Assembly: GCF_000974785.1 (NCBI RefSeq)
Contig: NZ_BBWV01000003.1
Coordinates: forward strand, 682,001 to 746,000
Reading direction: 5' to 3'
DNA: 64,000 bases
From: Flavihumibacter petaseus NBRC 106054
Lineage (GTDB): Bacteria > Bacteroidota > Bacteroidia > Chitinophagales > Chitinophagaceae
The first letter of the stretch is position 1, and every line of letters begins with the position of its first letter. A program made the translations under genes and the position numbers. Below, piece after piece: positions 45,516 to 53,727 of this stretch. The notes below the pieces were generated by a model. That model was not told the DNA's origin. It saw only the letters and a list, made by a program, of their open reading frames with translations, and ran no database searches.

Positions 45516-46373
45516 ATGAGGCAGCTTAAAATTGCTACACAGATTACCAACCGTGACTCCCAGGCGGTTGAAAAGTATCTCCAGGAAATTTCCAAAATCT
45601 CCATGATCACGCCGGAAGAGGAAACAACTCTGGCGCAGCGGATCAAAATGGGTGACCAGCGGGCGCTGGACAAACTGGTACAGGCGAACCTTCGTTTCGT
45701 CGTGTCTGTGGCTAAGCAATATCAGCACCAGGGTCTTTCCCTCAGTGACCTGATCAATGAAGGTAACCTGGGTCTGATCAAAGCTGCACAGCGTTTTGAT
45801 GAGACCAAGGGTTTTAAATTTATCTCTTACGCTGTATGGTGGATCCGTCAGTCGATTCTTCAGGCTTTGGCAGAACAGGGTCGTCTCGTAAGGTTACCAC
45901 AGAACAAGATTGGTACTTATAACAAGGCCAATAAAGCCTATATGGCTTTTGAACAGGAACATGAAAGGGAGCCTTCAACGGAAGAGCTTGCCGAGATCCT
46001 GGAAATGAGTGAAACCGAGATCAATAATATTTTCCAGAGCAACACCCGTCATACTTCCCTGGACGCACCGGTTCACGAAGCAGAAGATGTTGCCATGGGC
46101 GACCTGCTGGAAGGTTCAGATGACACGGACGAAGATGTTATGCAGGATTCTTTGCGTAATGAGATTCGCCGTGTGCTGAAATCACTCAGTCCCCGTGAGG
46201 CAGAAATCGTGAATGCCTATTTCGGACTGGACGGTGAAAATGGCGTTACGATCGAACAGATCGGCCAGAAATACGATCTTACCAAAGAGCGTATCCGCCA
46301 GATCAAGGAAAGGGCGATCAAGCGCCTTCAGAAAGCCCGTTACAGCAATGCGCTGAAAGCATACCTGGGTTAA
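45516..46373 (+). CDS. rpoD: Primary RNA polymerase sigma factor
   Basis: 285 residues, the short primary sigma of Bacteroidota (sigma-ABfr type) with no region 1.1. Region 1.2 and 2 are clear (VEKYLQEISKISMITPEEE; LRFVVSVAKQYQHQGLSL; YAVWWIRQSILQALAEQG for -10/-7 recognition), region 3 follows, and region 4 carries the helix-turn-helix TIEQIGQKYDLTKERIRQI (about 247). It directs transcription from the TAnnTTTG promoters seen throughout this window. Unique features: upstream DnaA-box-like sites and a strong terminator after the stop. Confidence 0.97.
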   Translation: MRQLKIATQITNRDSQAVEKYLQEISKISMITPEEETTLAQRIKMGDQRALDKLVQANLRFVVSVAKQYQHQGLSLSDLINEGNLGLIKAAQRFDETKGFKFISYAVWWIRQSILQALAEQGRLVRLPQNKIGTYNKANKAYMAFEQEHEREPSTEELAEILEMSETEINNIFQSNTRHTSLDAPVHEAEDVAMGDLLEGSDDTDEDVMQDSLRNEIRRVLKSLSPREAEIVNAYFGLDGENGVTIEQIGQKYDLTKERIRQIKERAIKRLQKARYSNALKAYLG

Positions 46374-46391
46374 TTACCCGGAAAATTGTTG

Positions 46392-46420
46392 AAAATCCTG
46401 CCCACGGCAGGATTTTCCTT
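46392..46420 (+). terminator. Terminator of rpoD
   Basis: AAAATCCTGCC (46392-46402) and GGCAGGATTTT (46406-46416) form a perfect 11-bp stem around CAC, then CCTTTT. Confidence 0.85.
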
Positions 46421-46438
46421 TTATGGTATATTGCGAAC

Positions 46439-47323
46439 ATGTACAGGGGGCTTCCTATCTGTTTACTGGCGTTGCTGACTTTTTACGGATGTGAAAAGGC
46501 TGTCAGCTTTGACCTGGATGAGCAACCACCCAAACTGGTGGTAGACGGCAGCATTGAGTCGACCAAACCGCCGATGGTGGTTCTTTCGAGAAGCCTTGAT
46601 TATTTCAGTGAGATCACCCCGGAAATATTGGAAAGCTCATTTGTTCATGGTGCGGATATCACCGTATCCAATGGAACCCTGACGCACCGGTTAAAGGAAT
46701 ATGCCGTTGAGGCACCGGAAGCTACTGTTTATTATTATGGGATAGATTCCAGCGATCTTGCGACTGCTTTCCTGGGGGAATTTGGAAAGACCTACCAGTT
46801 GCAGATATCGGTTGAAGACCAGCGTTATGCCGCCACAACTGTGATCCCGGACCTGACCAAAAGGATTGATTCGCTGGGATGGATGCCAAGTCCGAACAAT
46901 CCTGACACCAACAAGGTTGTATTACTGGCAGCTGTGACTGATCCCCCGGGATTCGGGAACTATATCCGGTATTTTACCTCCGTTAATCATGAAGCATATC
47001 TGCCTGGATTGAATTCAGTATATGATGATCAGATTGTCGATGGTCAGTCTTACACGATTGAGGTAGAGAAAGGGGTGAACCGGAATGAGGAGATAGATTT
47101 TGAGGACTATAGCTTTTTTGACCGTGGTGACACCGTAATTGTCAAGTTTGCCAATATAGACAAAGCCACTTATGATTTCTGGCGAACGATGGAATACAAT
47201 TATCAAAGTATCGGCAGTCCCTTTTCTTCCCCCACGAAGGTGCTGGGGAACGTTTCCAACGGGGCGCTTGGTTATTTTGGCGGTTATGCCGTTCAGTATA
47301 AGAGTATCATTATTCCCAAATAA
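46439..47323 (+). CDS. DUF4249 lipoprotein
   Basis: 294 residues with lipoprotein signal ending LLTFYGCEKAVSFDLDE. The DUF4249 pattern is recognisable: PKLVVDGSIESTKPPMVVLS, a central FGKTYQLQISVEDQRY, and a C-terminal GALGYFGGYAVQYKSI. Such proteins are usually encoded next to TonB-dependent receptors; here none is adjacent, and the gene lies between rpoD and trxB. Probably surface-exposed, function unknown. Confidence 0.78.
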   Translation: MYRGLPICLLALLTFYGCEKAVSFDLDEQPPKLVVDGSIESTKPPMVVLSRSLDYFSEITPEILESSFVHGADITVSNGTLTHRLKEYAVEAPEATVYYYGIDSSDLATAFLGEFGKTYQLQISVEDQRYAATTVIPDLTKRIDSLGWMPSPNNPDTNKVVLLAAVTDPPGFGNYIRYFTSVNHEAYLPGLNSVYDDQIVDGQSYTIEVEKGVNRNEEIDFEDYSFFDRGDTVIVKFANIDKATYDFWRTMEYNYQSIGSPFSSPTKVLGNVSNGALGYFGGYAVQYKSIIIPK

Positions 47324-47324
47324 C

Positions 47325-47332
47325 TATTTTTG
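47325..47332 (+). promoter_or_regulatory. -7 box of trxB
   Basis: TATTTTTG matches TAnnTTTG and ends 21 bases before the ATG at 47354. No -33 element recognised. Confidence 0.45.
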
Positions 47333-47353
47333 CCGACTCAAATTTTAGAATAC

Positions 47354-48304
47354 ATGGATCAAACTCCGTCCGAACACGTTCATTGCCTGATCATCGGATC
47401 AGGACCCGCCGGATATACTGCTGCAATTTATGCTGCCCGTGCCGCCCTGAAACCTGTATTATACCAGGGTATCCAGCCCGGTGGACAGCTTACCATTACC
47501 ACAGAAGTGGAAAACTATCCCGGTTATGCCGATGGCGTTCAGGGCCCGGAAATGATGGTCCATTTTGAAAAACAGGCGGTACGAATGGGTGCCGATATCC
47601 GTTTCGGACTGGCGACTAAGGTAGATTTTTCCCGGAGACCTTTCAAGGTAGAGATCGATGAGGAAAAGGTGCTTACAGCAGATGCCGTAATCATCGCCAC
47701 AGGTGCTTCTGCCAAATGGCTGGGACTGGAAAGCGAACAGCGCCTCAATGGTTTTGGGGTCAGCGCCTGTGCTGTGTGTGACGGGTTCTTTTTCCGCGGT
47801 AAGGAAGTTGCCATCGTTGGCGCCGGCGACACAGCCTGTGAAGAGGCGGTTTATCTTTCCAAATTAGCTTCAACCGTGCATATGATCGTTCGTAAGGGCG
47901 AAGACGGAATGAAGGCATCCAAAGTGATGCAGGACCGGGTAAAAGCTACACCGAATATCAAGGTTTACTGGCATTCCGAAACGATTGAGGTGATCGGTGA
48001 TCAGAAGGTAACCGCTGCGGTTGTGCGTAACAATCAGACGGGCGAAAAAACTGAAATTCCCCTGAGCGGATTCTTTGTTGCCATCGGACATCAGCCTAAT
48101 TCTGCCATTTTTGACAGCTGGCTGACCATGGATGAATCCGGCTATATTCAAACCATTCCCGGCACATCAAAGACCAATATTGAAGGCGTGTTCGCAGCAG
48201 GTGATGTACAGGATAAAACCTATCGCCAGGCGGTAACTGCTGCCGGCAGTGGTTGTATGGCTGCCCTTGATGCTGAAAGATTTCTTTCCGGACTCGGACA
48301 TTAA
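47354..48304 (+). CDS. trxB: Thioredoxin-disulfide reductase
   Basis: 316 residues from the ATG at 47354; the frame start at 47330 is a TTG inside the promoter. FAD-binding loop IIGSGPAGYTAAIYAARA, redox-active CAVC in SACAVCDGFFF, NADPH-binding VAIVGAGDTACEEAVYLS and the C-terminal GVFAAGDVQDKTYRQAVTAA. Keeps thioredoxin reduced using NADPH. Followed by folB 8 bases later. Confidence 0.95.
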   Translation: MDQTPSEHVHCLIIGSGPAGYTAAIYAARAALKPVLYQGIQPGGQLTITTEVENYPGYADGVQGPEMMVHFEKQAVRMGADIRFGLATKVDFSRRPFKVEIDEEKVLTADAVIIATGASAKWLGLESEQRLNGFGVSACAVCDGFFFRGKEVAIVGAGDTACEEAVYLSKLASTVHMIVRKGEDGMKASKVMQDRVKATPNIKVYWHSETIEVIGDQKVTAAVVRNNQTGEKTEIPLSGFFVAIGHQPNSAIFDSWLTMDESGYIQTIPGTSKTNIEGVFAAGDVQDKTYRQAVTAAGSGCMAALDAERFLSGLGH

Positions 48305-48312
48305 TTATTGAT

Positions 48313-48675
48313 ATGCTACTGACTGTTCATTTACATAAACTGGTATTTCATGCAGCGCATGGCCTGTATGAAGGAGAAGACAAAGTGGGTAATGATTTCG
48401 AAGTGAATGTCGATATCGAATACACGGTAAAGAAGGATAAGGTGCACGATATCCGCAACCTCATCAGTTATGAGGACGTGCTGCAGATCGTGCGGCAGCG
48501 CATGAATATACCGACGCCACTGCTGGAGGAACTGGCTTTTAGCATCATTCAGAAGATCAGGCACCGGTATGCATCCGTTCGCGTTGTCAGGTTGTCGATT
48601 TACAAACTGAATGCGCCGCTGGCTAATTTCCAGGGTAAGGTGGGCATTACGCTGCAACAGGAATTCGACAGGTGA
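48313..48675 (+). CDS. folB: Dihydroneopterin aldolase
   Basis: 120 residues, full length for the family, with HKLVFHAAHGLYEGEDKVGN at the active-site start (the Glu and later Lys are conserved), then NLISYEDVLQIVRQR and VRLSIYKLNAPL. Catalyses a step in folate synthesis. It ends one base before the convergent MATE gene. Confidence 0.9.
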   Translation: MLLTVHLHKLVFHAAHGLYEGEDKVGNDFEVNVDIEYTVKKDKVHDIRNLISYEDVLQIVRQRMNIPTPLLEELAFSIIQKIRHRYASVRVVRLSIYKLNAPLANFQGKVGITLQQEFDR

Positions 48676-50034
48676 TCAGATTACCTTTCCTTTCCAGCGG
48701 CCGCTCCTGATATAGAAGAAAGACAGCAGGAAAAGGATGATCCAGTAAAGCCATTCCGACATCCATGCAATGCTGATCGGCAGTTTGTATACCCGCAGCA
48801 CCAGGTATACATAGATCGTATACGCGATGATGGCCACGAGTTCAATGCGCAGGTTGACTTTGGAATGACCGGTACCGGTGACCGCATTCAGCCATACCGT
48901 AGCAAAAGACATCATCACCATCGCGAGGGAGACCACCCGCATAACGGGAATGGCCATGCTGACAAAGGATTCTCCCTGTCCGTAAATCTGCAGGATAGAT
49001 CCCGGAAAAATATTGAGCAGGGTTATCAGTACCAGTGAGAAATACAGGCTGAGTTTTACGATTCTCCGGATCAGCGGCTCTACTTCCTCATCTTTTCCCT
49101 GGCCGATAATATTGCTCACCATGGTATTGCTGGTGGCGGCAAATGCCCAGGTGAACACCCCAAAAAAACCAAGGATATTCCGCATGGTATTGCTGATGGC
49201 AAGGTCCCTGGAGCCATAGTGTTCTATCAGTATATAAAAGAATTCCCAGCTGAGGATGCTGATGCCATACTGCAGGATAAGCGGCGAAGACTGCACCAGC
49301 AGCAACCTGGCTTCCGGCCAGTCGGGCCGCAGGTCTTTGTATAAAGCGAGCTGTTTACTGATGCCTTTCCATTCGATGACAGCAAAAACTACCAGCATAC
49401 CGATGGCTTCAGCGATTACAGAAGCAACTGCGGCGCCATTGAAGCCCAGCCTGGGCAATCCAAGGCGGCCATAGATCAGGCTATAGTCCAGTGTTATGTT
49501 TGCGATGGTTTCAGCAGCTGTGCCCCAAATCAGCAACCTGCTTTGGTTCGTGCCAACGAGCAGGGCATTGCGCATCTGGTAGACATAGAGAAAGGGCAGC
49601 CCGAAAATCCGGATCCTGAGAAACGACAGGCAGGTGCTCCTGAGTTCCGGATCCTGCAGGGAGTAATTGAGTACCAGCGGGGCGAGGAGCCAGGTACAGA
49701 TGATGCCAAGGGCGGCGATGGCCATGGCAATATAGACGCCCTGGGCGAACAGTTTACCGATAGCTTCCGGCCTTTGCTGGCCTGCGCGGCGGGCAATCAT
49801 GGCCTGCAGACCGTTGTTGAGACCGAAGCCGATAACTCCGAAGATCAGGTAGTATACACCGGTGATGCCGGCAGCAGCAAGTGGCTTCTCACCAAGCCCC
49901 CCCAGGAAAATATTGTTGGTGATGAAATTGATTTGTGGTACGAAAATGGAGAAGCTGATCGGCAGGGCAATCGCCAGAATCTGGCGGTTGGTAGCCGTTA
50001 CACGGAGGTCAGCAGTTGGAATTGCCTGGGACAT
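48676..50034 (-). CDS. MATE-family multidrug efflux transporter
   Basis: 452 residues from the ATG at 50034 (MSQAIPTADLRVTATNR). The frame stays open another 103 codons to 50343 but that part overlaps the divergent DUF3822 gene and is not hydrophobic, so it is rejected. Twelve transmembrane helices in two similar halves, with GITGVYYLIFGVIGFGLNNG and a second-half ISNTMRNILGFFGVFTWAFAA. Exports drugs or metabolites by Na+ or H+ antiport. Divergent from DUF3822 with only 37 bases between starts. Confidence 0.9.
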   Translation of the reverse strand: MSQAIPTADLRVTATNRQILAIALPISFSIFVPQINFITNNIFLGGLGEKPLAAAGITGVYYLIFGVIGFGLNNGLQAMIARRAGQQRPEAIGKLFAQGVYIAMAIAALGIICTWLLAPLVLNYSLQDPELRSTCLSFLRIRIFGLPFLYVYQMRNALLVGTNQSRLLIWGTAAETIANITLDYSLIYGRLGLPRLGFNGAAVASVIAEAIGMLVVFAVIEWKGISKQLALYKDLRPDWPEARLLLVQSSPLILQYGISILSWEFFYILIEHYGSRDLAISNTMRNILGFFGVFTWAFAATSNTMVSNIIGQGKDEEVEPLIRRIVKLSLYFSLVLITLLNIFPGSILQIYGQGESFVSMAIPVMRVVSLAMVMMSFATVWLNAVTGTGHSKVNLRIELVAIIAYTIYVYLVLRVYKLPISIAWMSEWLYWIILFLLSFFYIRSGRWKGKVI

Positions 50035-50071
50035 AGAAGTCCGAAAATAATGTATTATTGCAGCGATCAAT

Positions 50072-50920
50072 ATGTCATATTCAACAAGATTTGAATTAGA
50101 GCTGGGCACTGCCGGCCAGCCTGCTGAAGCCATCCTGCTGTTGCAGGTAAATAATGCCGGGTTGCAGATGCTGGTGGCTGACCGCGACCGGAAACCCCTT
50201 AGATTTTCTATGGTGGAATTTGACCGGGAAACTGCCGAAACAGGATCTCTGTCTGCACTCTCTGAGTGGCTGGCGGAGAACAGGGAATGGACAAGGCAAT
50301 GGGGCAGGGTAGTCGTAGTACATGACTGCCAGCAGGCAACCATTGTACCGGCTTCCCTTTATAATGTTGACAACGGTAAAGAGTTGCTGGACCTGCAGTT
50401 CGGAGACCTGTTTAAAGGAACACTTTTAACGGAACAGATTACCGGGAGGCAGGATTATACTGTTTACCGGATCAGCACAGAAGCTTATCATACTTTATCT
50501 GCCGTGAATGGCATAACTGTTCACCGGCATTTGTATAGTCTATGGATGGCGTGGCTGGAAAAACAGCCAACAGCCGCGGATGGACAGGCATTTATGTTGT
50601 TTGAGGCCAGTCACGTGGTGATGGCGGTGCGGAAGGAAGACTGGTTACTGCTGCAACAATACGAGTACCAGCAGCCTGAAGACATCAGTTATTACCTGCT
50701 GGCCGTGCTGTCACAATATGACCTTTCACCAGAAACAGCGGAAGTGCATTTTAATGGCTGGATCGATCTTGAGTCGTCACTTTACGCTGAATTGAAAAAG
50801 TATATCCTTAATCTCCGCGTTGCCGCGGTACCCGGGGATCTGACCTGGGATCTGCGTCAGCTGGACGATCAGCCTGCTCATTATTTCACGCCCTTAATGC
50901 AGATGGCAACATGCGTATAA
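50072..50920 (+). CDS. DUF3822 protein
   Basis: 282 residues, soluble, no signal peptide. The family is usually found next to rsmD in Bacteroidota, as here. Conserved blocks include VHDCQQATIVPASLYN, LFEASHVVMAVRKED and VHFNGWIDLESSLY. The overall pattern suggests an actin-like (ASKHA) fold, but this is tentative. Its last 10 bases overlap rsmD, so the two are probably translated together. It heads a seven-gene run to rluF. Confidence 0.82.
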   Translation: MSYSTRFELELGTAGQPAEAILLLQVNNAGLQMLVADRDRKPLRFSMVEFDRETAETGSLSALSEWLAENREWTRQWGRVVVVHDCQQATIVPASLYNVDNGKELLDLQFGDLFKGTLLTEQITGRQDYTVYRISTEAYHTLSAVNGITVHRHLYSLWMAWLEKQPTAADGQAFMLFEASHVVMAVRKEDWLLLQQYEYQQPEDISYYLLAVLSQYDLSPETAEVHFNGWIDLESSLYAELKKYILNLRVAAVPGDLTWDLRQLDDQPAHYFTPLMQMATCV

Positions 50921-51450
50921 TCAGTGGAAAGCTGGGTGGCCGAAGGGTAAATCCTCCGGCAAAAATGCCGTTCACACGTCCTACCACGGACATTGCGAAG
51001 GAAGGCCTCTTTAATATCTTACAACAAAATATCGAATTCGAAGGTCTGAAATCACTGGATCTGTTTGGCGGTACAGGCAGTATCAGTTATGAACTGGCCT
51101 CCCGTGGAGCGACAGACCAGACGATTGTAGAAAAAGACCCGGCAATGTATGCGTTTATTCAAAAAACAGCAGCATCGTTCGGACTTGATCACCTGAAAGT
51201 GATTAAATCGGATGTATTTAAATTCATCGACTCCTGCAATGATCAGTTCGACTTTATTTTTGCAGGCCCTCCATATGCGCTCGAAGCGATCGATGAACTC
51301 CCCCGCCAGATTGTTGCCAAAGGATTGTTGAAGCCTGGCGGTATGTTTGTTCTGGAACATACCCCCCGCAACAAATATGAAGGCTTTGAAAAATTTGTTC
51401 AGACAAGGTCATATGGAACGACCCTGTTTTCCTTTTTCATCAACCGGTAG
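50911..51450 (+). CDS. rsmD: 16S rRNA (guanine-N2) methyltransferase RsmD
   Basis: 179 residues starting MRIISGKLGGRRVNPP. SAM-binding loop LDLFGGTGSISYELASRGA. The catalytic motif usually DPPY/NPPY reads AGPPYALEAID (about residue 121), Gly (codon GGC) for Asp. The C-terminal VLEHTPRNKYEGFEKF is present. Methylates G966-equivalent of 16S rRNA. Overlaps DUF3822 by 10 bases and precedes bioD by 3. Confidence 0.88.
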   Translation: MRIISGKLGGRRVNPPAKMPFTRPTTDIAKEGLFNILQQNIEFEGLKSLDLFGGTGSISYELASRGATDQTIVEKDPAMYAFIQKTAASFGLDHLKVIKSDVFKFIDSCNDQFDFIFAGPPYALEAIDELPRQIVAKGLLKPGGMFVLEHTPRNKYEGFEKFVQTRSYGTTLFSFFINR

Positions 51451-51453
51451 GGT

Positions 51454-52083
51454 ATGGAACGTCCCATTTTTGTAACGGGAATCGGCACCGGGGTCGGAAA
51501 GACGCTGGTTTCAGCCGTACTGGCAAGCGCCTGGGGAGCGGCCTACTGGAAACCCATACAGGCCGGGTATGAAGACGGTACCGACAGGCAGTGGGTGGCG
51601 GCTCATACAGATGAAACGGTCTCCACGATCTTCCCCGAACAATATGTATTACGGATGCCGGCATCTCCGCATATTGCAGCAAAGGCTGAATCACTGGAGA
51701 TCACCGTGGCAGCACTGGTGAAAGCAAAACCGGAAACAGCACAGCCTCTACTGATAGAAGGAGCAGGCGGATTACTGGTGCCGCTGAACGACCGGGAAAC
51801 TATGGCAGACCTTGCGGCAACAATGAAAGCAAGAATAGTGTTGGTAAGCAGGAATTACCTGGGCAGTATCAATCACAGCCTGCTTACGGCGGCGTATTGC
51901 AGCCAAAACGGATTGGATGTGCTGGGTTGGGTCTTCAATGACCGTTTCGGGAATTATGAAGAGGAGATTGCAGCAAGGACCGGATATCCCATCATTGCTT
52001 CCATTCTGCCCGCAACAACAGTTGACGTGGCATTTGTACGGGAACAGGCGAAACTTGTTCCGCCACTCAAAACATTTTTATGA
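51454..52083 (+). CDS. bioD: Dethiobiotin synthetase
   Basis: 209 residues with P-loop GIGTGVGKTLVSAVLA, KPIQAGYEDGTD substrate loop and IEGAGGLLVPL. Forms dethiobiotin from DAPA, CO2 and ATP in biotin synthesis. No other bio genes are nearby. Overlaps the following gene by 4 bases. Confidence 0.92.
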   Translation: MERPIFVTGIGTGVGKTLVSAVLASAWGAAYWKPIQAGYEDGTDRQWVAAHTDETVSTIFPEQYVLRMPASPHIAAKAESLEITVAALVKAKPETAQPLLIEGAGGLLVPLNDRETMADLAATMKARIVLVSRNYLGSINHSLLTAAYCSQNGLDVLGWVFNDRFGNYEEEIAARTGYPIIASILPATTVDVAFVREQAKLVPPLKTFL

Positions 52084-52652
52084 CGAAAACAGATCTGAGG
52101 AAAATATACAGGGAGAAGCGGTTGACCCTGACTGATAGTGAACGCAGCAAACTGGATGACCTCGTGCTCATCCGGTTCCAGGAATGGTCCCTGCCAGGTT
52201 TTCCGGAAAGCATACTGGCTTTCTGGTCGCTGGCTGAAAGTCACGAACCCAGCAGTTTTTTGCTGACAGATTTTATGCAGTTCAGGATCCCGGGGCTATC
52301 ACTTGCCTACCCGAAAACCTATCCTGAGGAGAGCAGGATGGAAGCGATAGGTGTTGATGATGATACGCGGTTTGTAAAGGGGCCTTACGGCATCGGAGAG
52401 CCGAAAAGCGGTCCCGTCTGGGATCCCCTGCAAATTGACCTGGTACTGGTTCCATTGCTGACCTTTGATCAGCACGGCCATCGTCTGGGATATGGTAAAG
52501 GCTATTATGACCGGTTCCTTGAACGATGCCGTCCGGATTGTTTTCGGTTGGGTATCAGTTATTTTCCACCGGTGGATGTCATTCCGGGGATCAATGAATT
52601 TGATGTACCTTTAAATGCCTGCATCACTCCAGAAACCGTCTATGAATTTTAA
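52080..52652 (+). CDS. 5-formyltetrahydrofolate cyclo-ligase
   Basis: 190 residues. Family signals: MTKTDLRKIYREKR at the N-terminus, VLVPLLTFDQHGHRLGYG and GKGYYDRFLERC, and the C-terminal PGINEFDVPLN. Converts 5-formyl-THF to 5,10-methenyl-THF with ATP. Overlaps bioD by 4 bases and lpxK by 11. Confidence 0.92.
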   Translation: MTKTDLRKIYREKRLTLTDSERSKLDDLVLIRFQEWSLPGFPESILAFWSLAESHEPSSFLLTDFMQFRIPGLSLAYPKTYPEESRMEAIGVDDDTRFVKGPYGIGEPKSGPVWDPLQIDLVLVPLLTFDQHGHRLGYGKGYYDRFLERCRPDCFRLGISYFPPVDVIPGINEFDVPLNACITPETVYEF

Positions 52653-53718
52653 TTTCCCATTATTGAAGCCGGTGCGGATCATTCTGTTTCCTTTCTCCCT
52701 GTTGTACTATCTCATTATTTTCATCCGGAACAAATGTTATGATTTCAAATTGTTCCCGACTTCGAGTTTTGCCCTGCCGGTAATTTGTGTGGGGAATATC
52801 GCTGCTGGTGGTACGGGCAAATCGCCAATGGTGGAATTCCTGTTGCAGTTCCTGAGCCGCGAACGGCGGTTGGCTACGTTGAGCAGGGGGTATAAGCGGA
52901 AAACACGGGGATATGTGCTGGCTAACGGACATACGAATGCGCTGGATATTGGCGATGAACCGATGCAGTTCTACCTGAAGTTTCCCGATGTGGCAGTTGC
53001 CGTTGGGGAGGACCGGGTGGCAACGCTGCCGCAGTTGCTTCATGATCATCCGGAAACCGAATGCGTTATCCTGGACGATGCTTTTCAGCACAGGTCCATC
53101 AGTGCCGGCTGGAATATACTGCTGACTGATTTCAATAACCTGTATACGCGGGACTGGTACCTTCCGACCGGTGACCTTCGCGACGAGAAGCGGAGAGCCA
53201 GGGAGGCCGATATGGTAGTGGTGACGAAATGCCCGGGGCATTTATCCAGGCAGGAAGCCGATGCGATCCGGGAAGAACTGTCGCTGGCTCCCGGGCAGGC
53301 GCTGTTTTTTTCCACGATCCACTACGGAGAATTATATCACATTACTGACAAACAGCATTATAAGCTTACCCCTGATGTGGAAGTGCTGCTGGTAACCGGA
53401 ATAGCGAACCCGAGACCATTGAAAAAACTGCTGAATGATCATTGCCGTACCTATGAGGAGCTGACGTACAGTGATCATCATATTTTCAGTATCGATGACC
53501 TGCGGGAGATCCGCAAGCGGTTTCAGCAGTTAACCGGCAAATACAAGATCATTCTGACTACAGAAAAAGACGCGGTCAGGCTCATCAAATTCAGGCAGGA
53601 ACTGCATGATATGCCTTTGTTTGTGATCCCGATTGAGATGCAGTTTTTGTTTCATGATACGGAGCGCTTTACTGGTTTAATTGGTAAATTTATTAAGGAG
53701 TTTTCCGCTCAATCCTAA
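52642..53718 (+). CDS. lpxK: Tetraacyldisaccharide 4'-kinase
   Basis: 358 residues from the ATG at 52642 (MNFNFPLLKPVRI); an earlier start at 52615 lies inside the preceding gene. A hydrophobic N-terminal anchor (LFPFSLLYYLIIFI) is followed by P-loop GNIAAGGTGKSPM, DDAFQHRSISAGWNILLTD and TEKDAVRLIKF. Adds the 4'-phosphate to lipid A precursor at the inner membrane. Confidence 0.93.
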   Translation: MNFNFPLLKPVRIILFPFSLLYYLIIFIRNKCYDFKLFPTSSFALPVICVGNIAAGGTGKSPMVEFLLQFLSRERRLATLSRGYKRKTRGYVLANGHTNALDIGDEPMQFYLKFPDVAVAVGEDRVATLPQLLHDHPETECVILDDAFQHRSISAGWNILLTDFNNLYTRDWYLPTGDLRDEKRRAREADMVVVTKCPGHLSRQEADAIREELSLAPGQALFFSTIHYGELYHITDKQHYKLTPDVEVLLVTGIANPRPLKKLLNDHCRTYEELTYSDHHIFSIDDLREIRKRFQQLTGKYKIILTTEKDAVRLIKFRQELHDMPLFVIPIEMQFLFHDTERFTGLIGKFIKEFSAQS

Positions 53719-53727
53719 TACAACAAA

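Noticed and set aside
48676-50343. Long 555-aa form of the MATE transporter
   Set aside because: The first 103 codons overlap the divergent DUF3822 gene and are not membrane-like; the ATG at 50034 fits the family.
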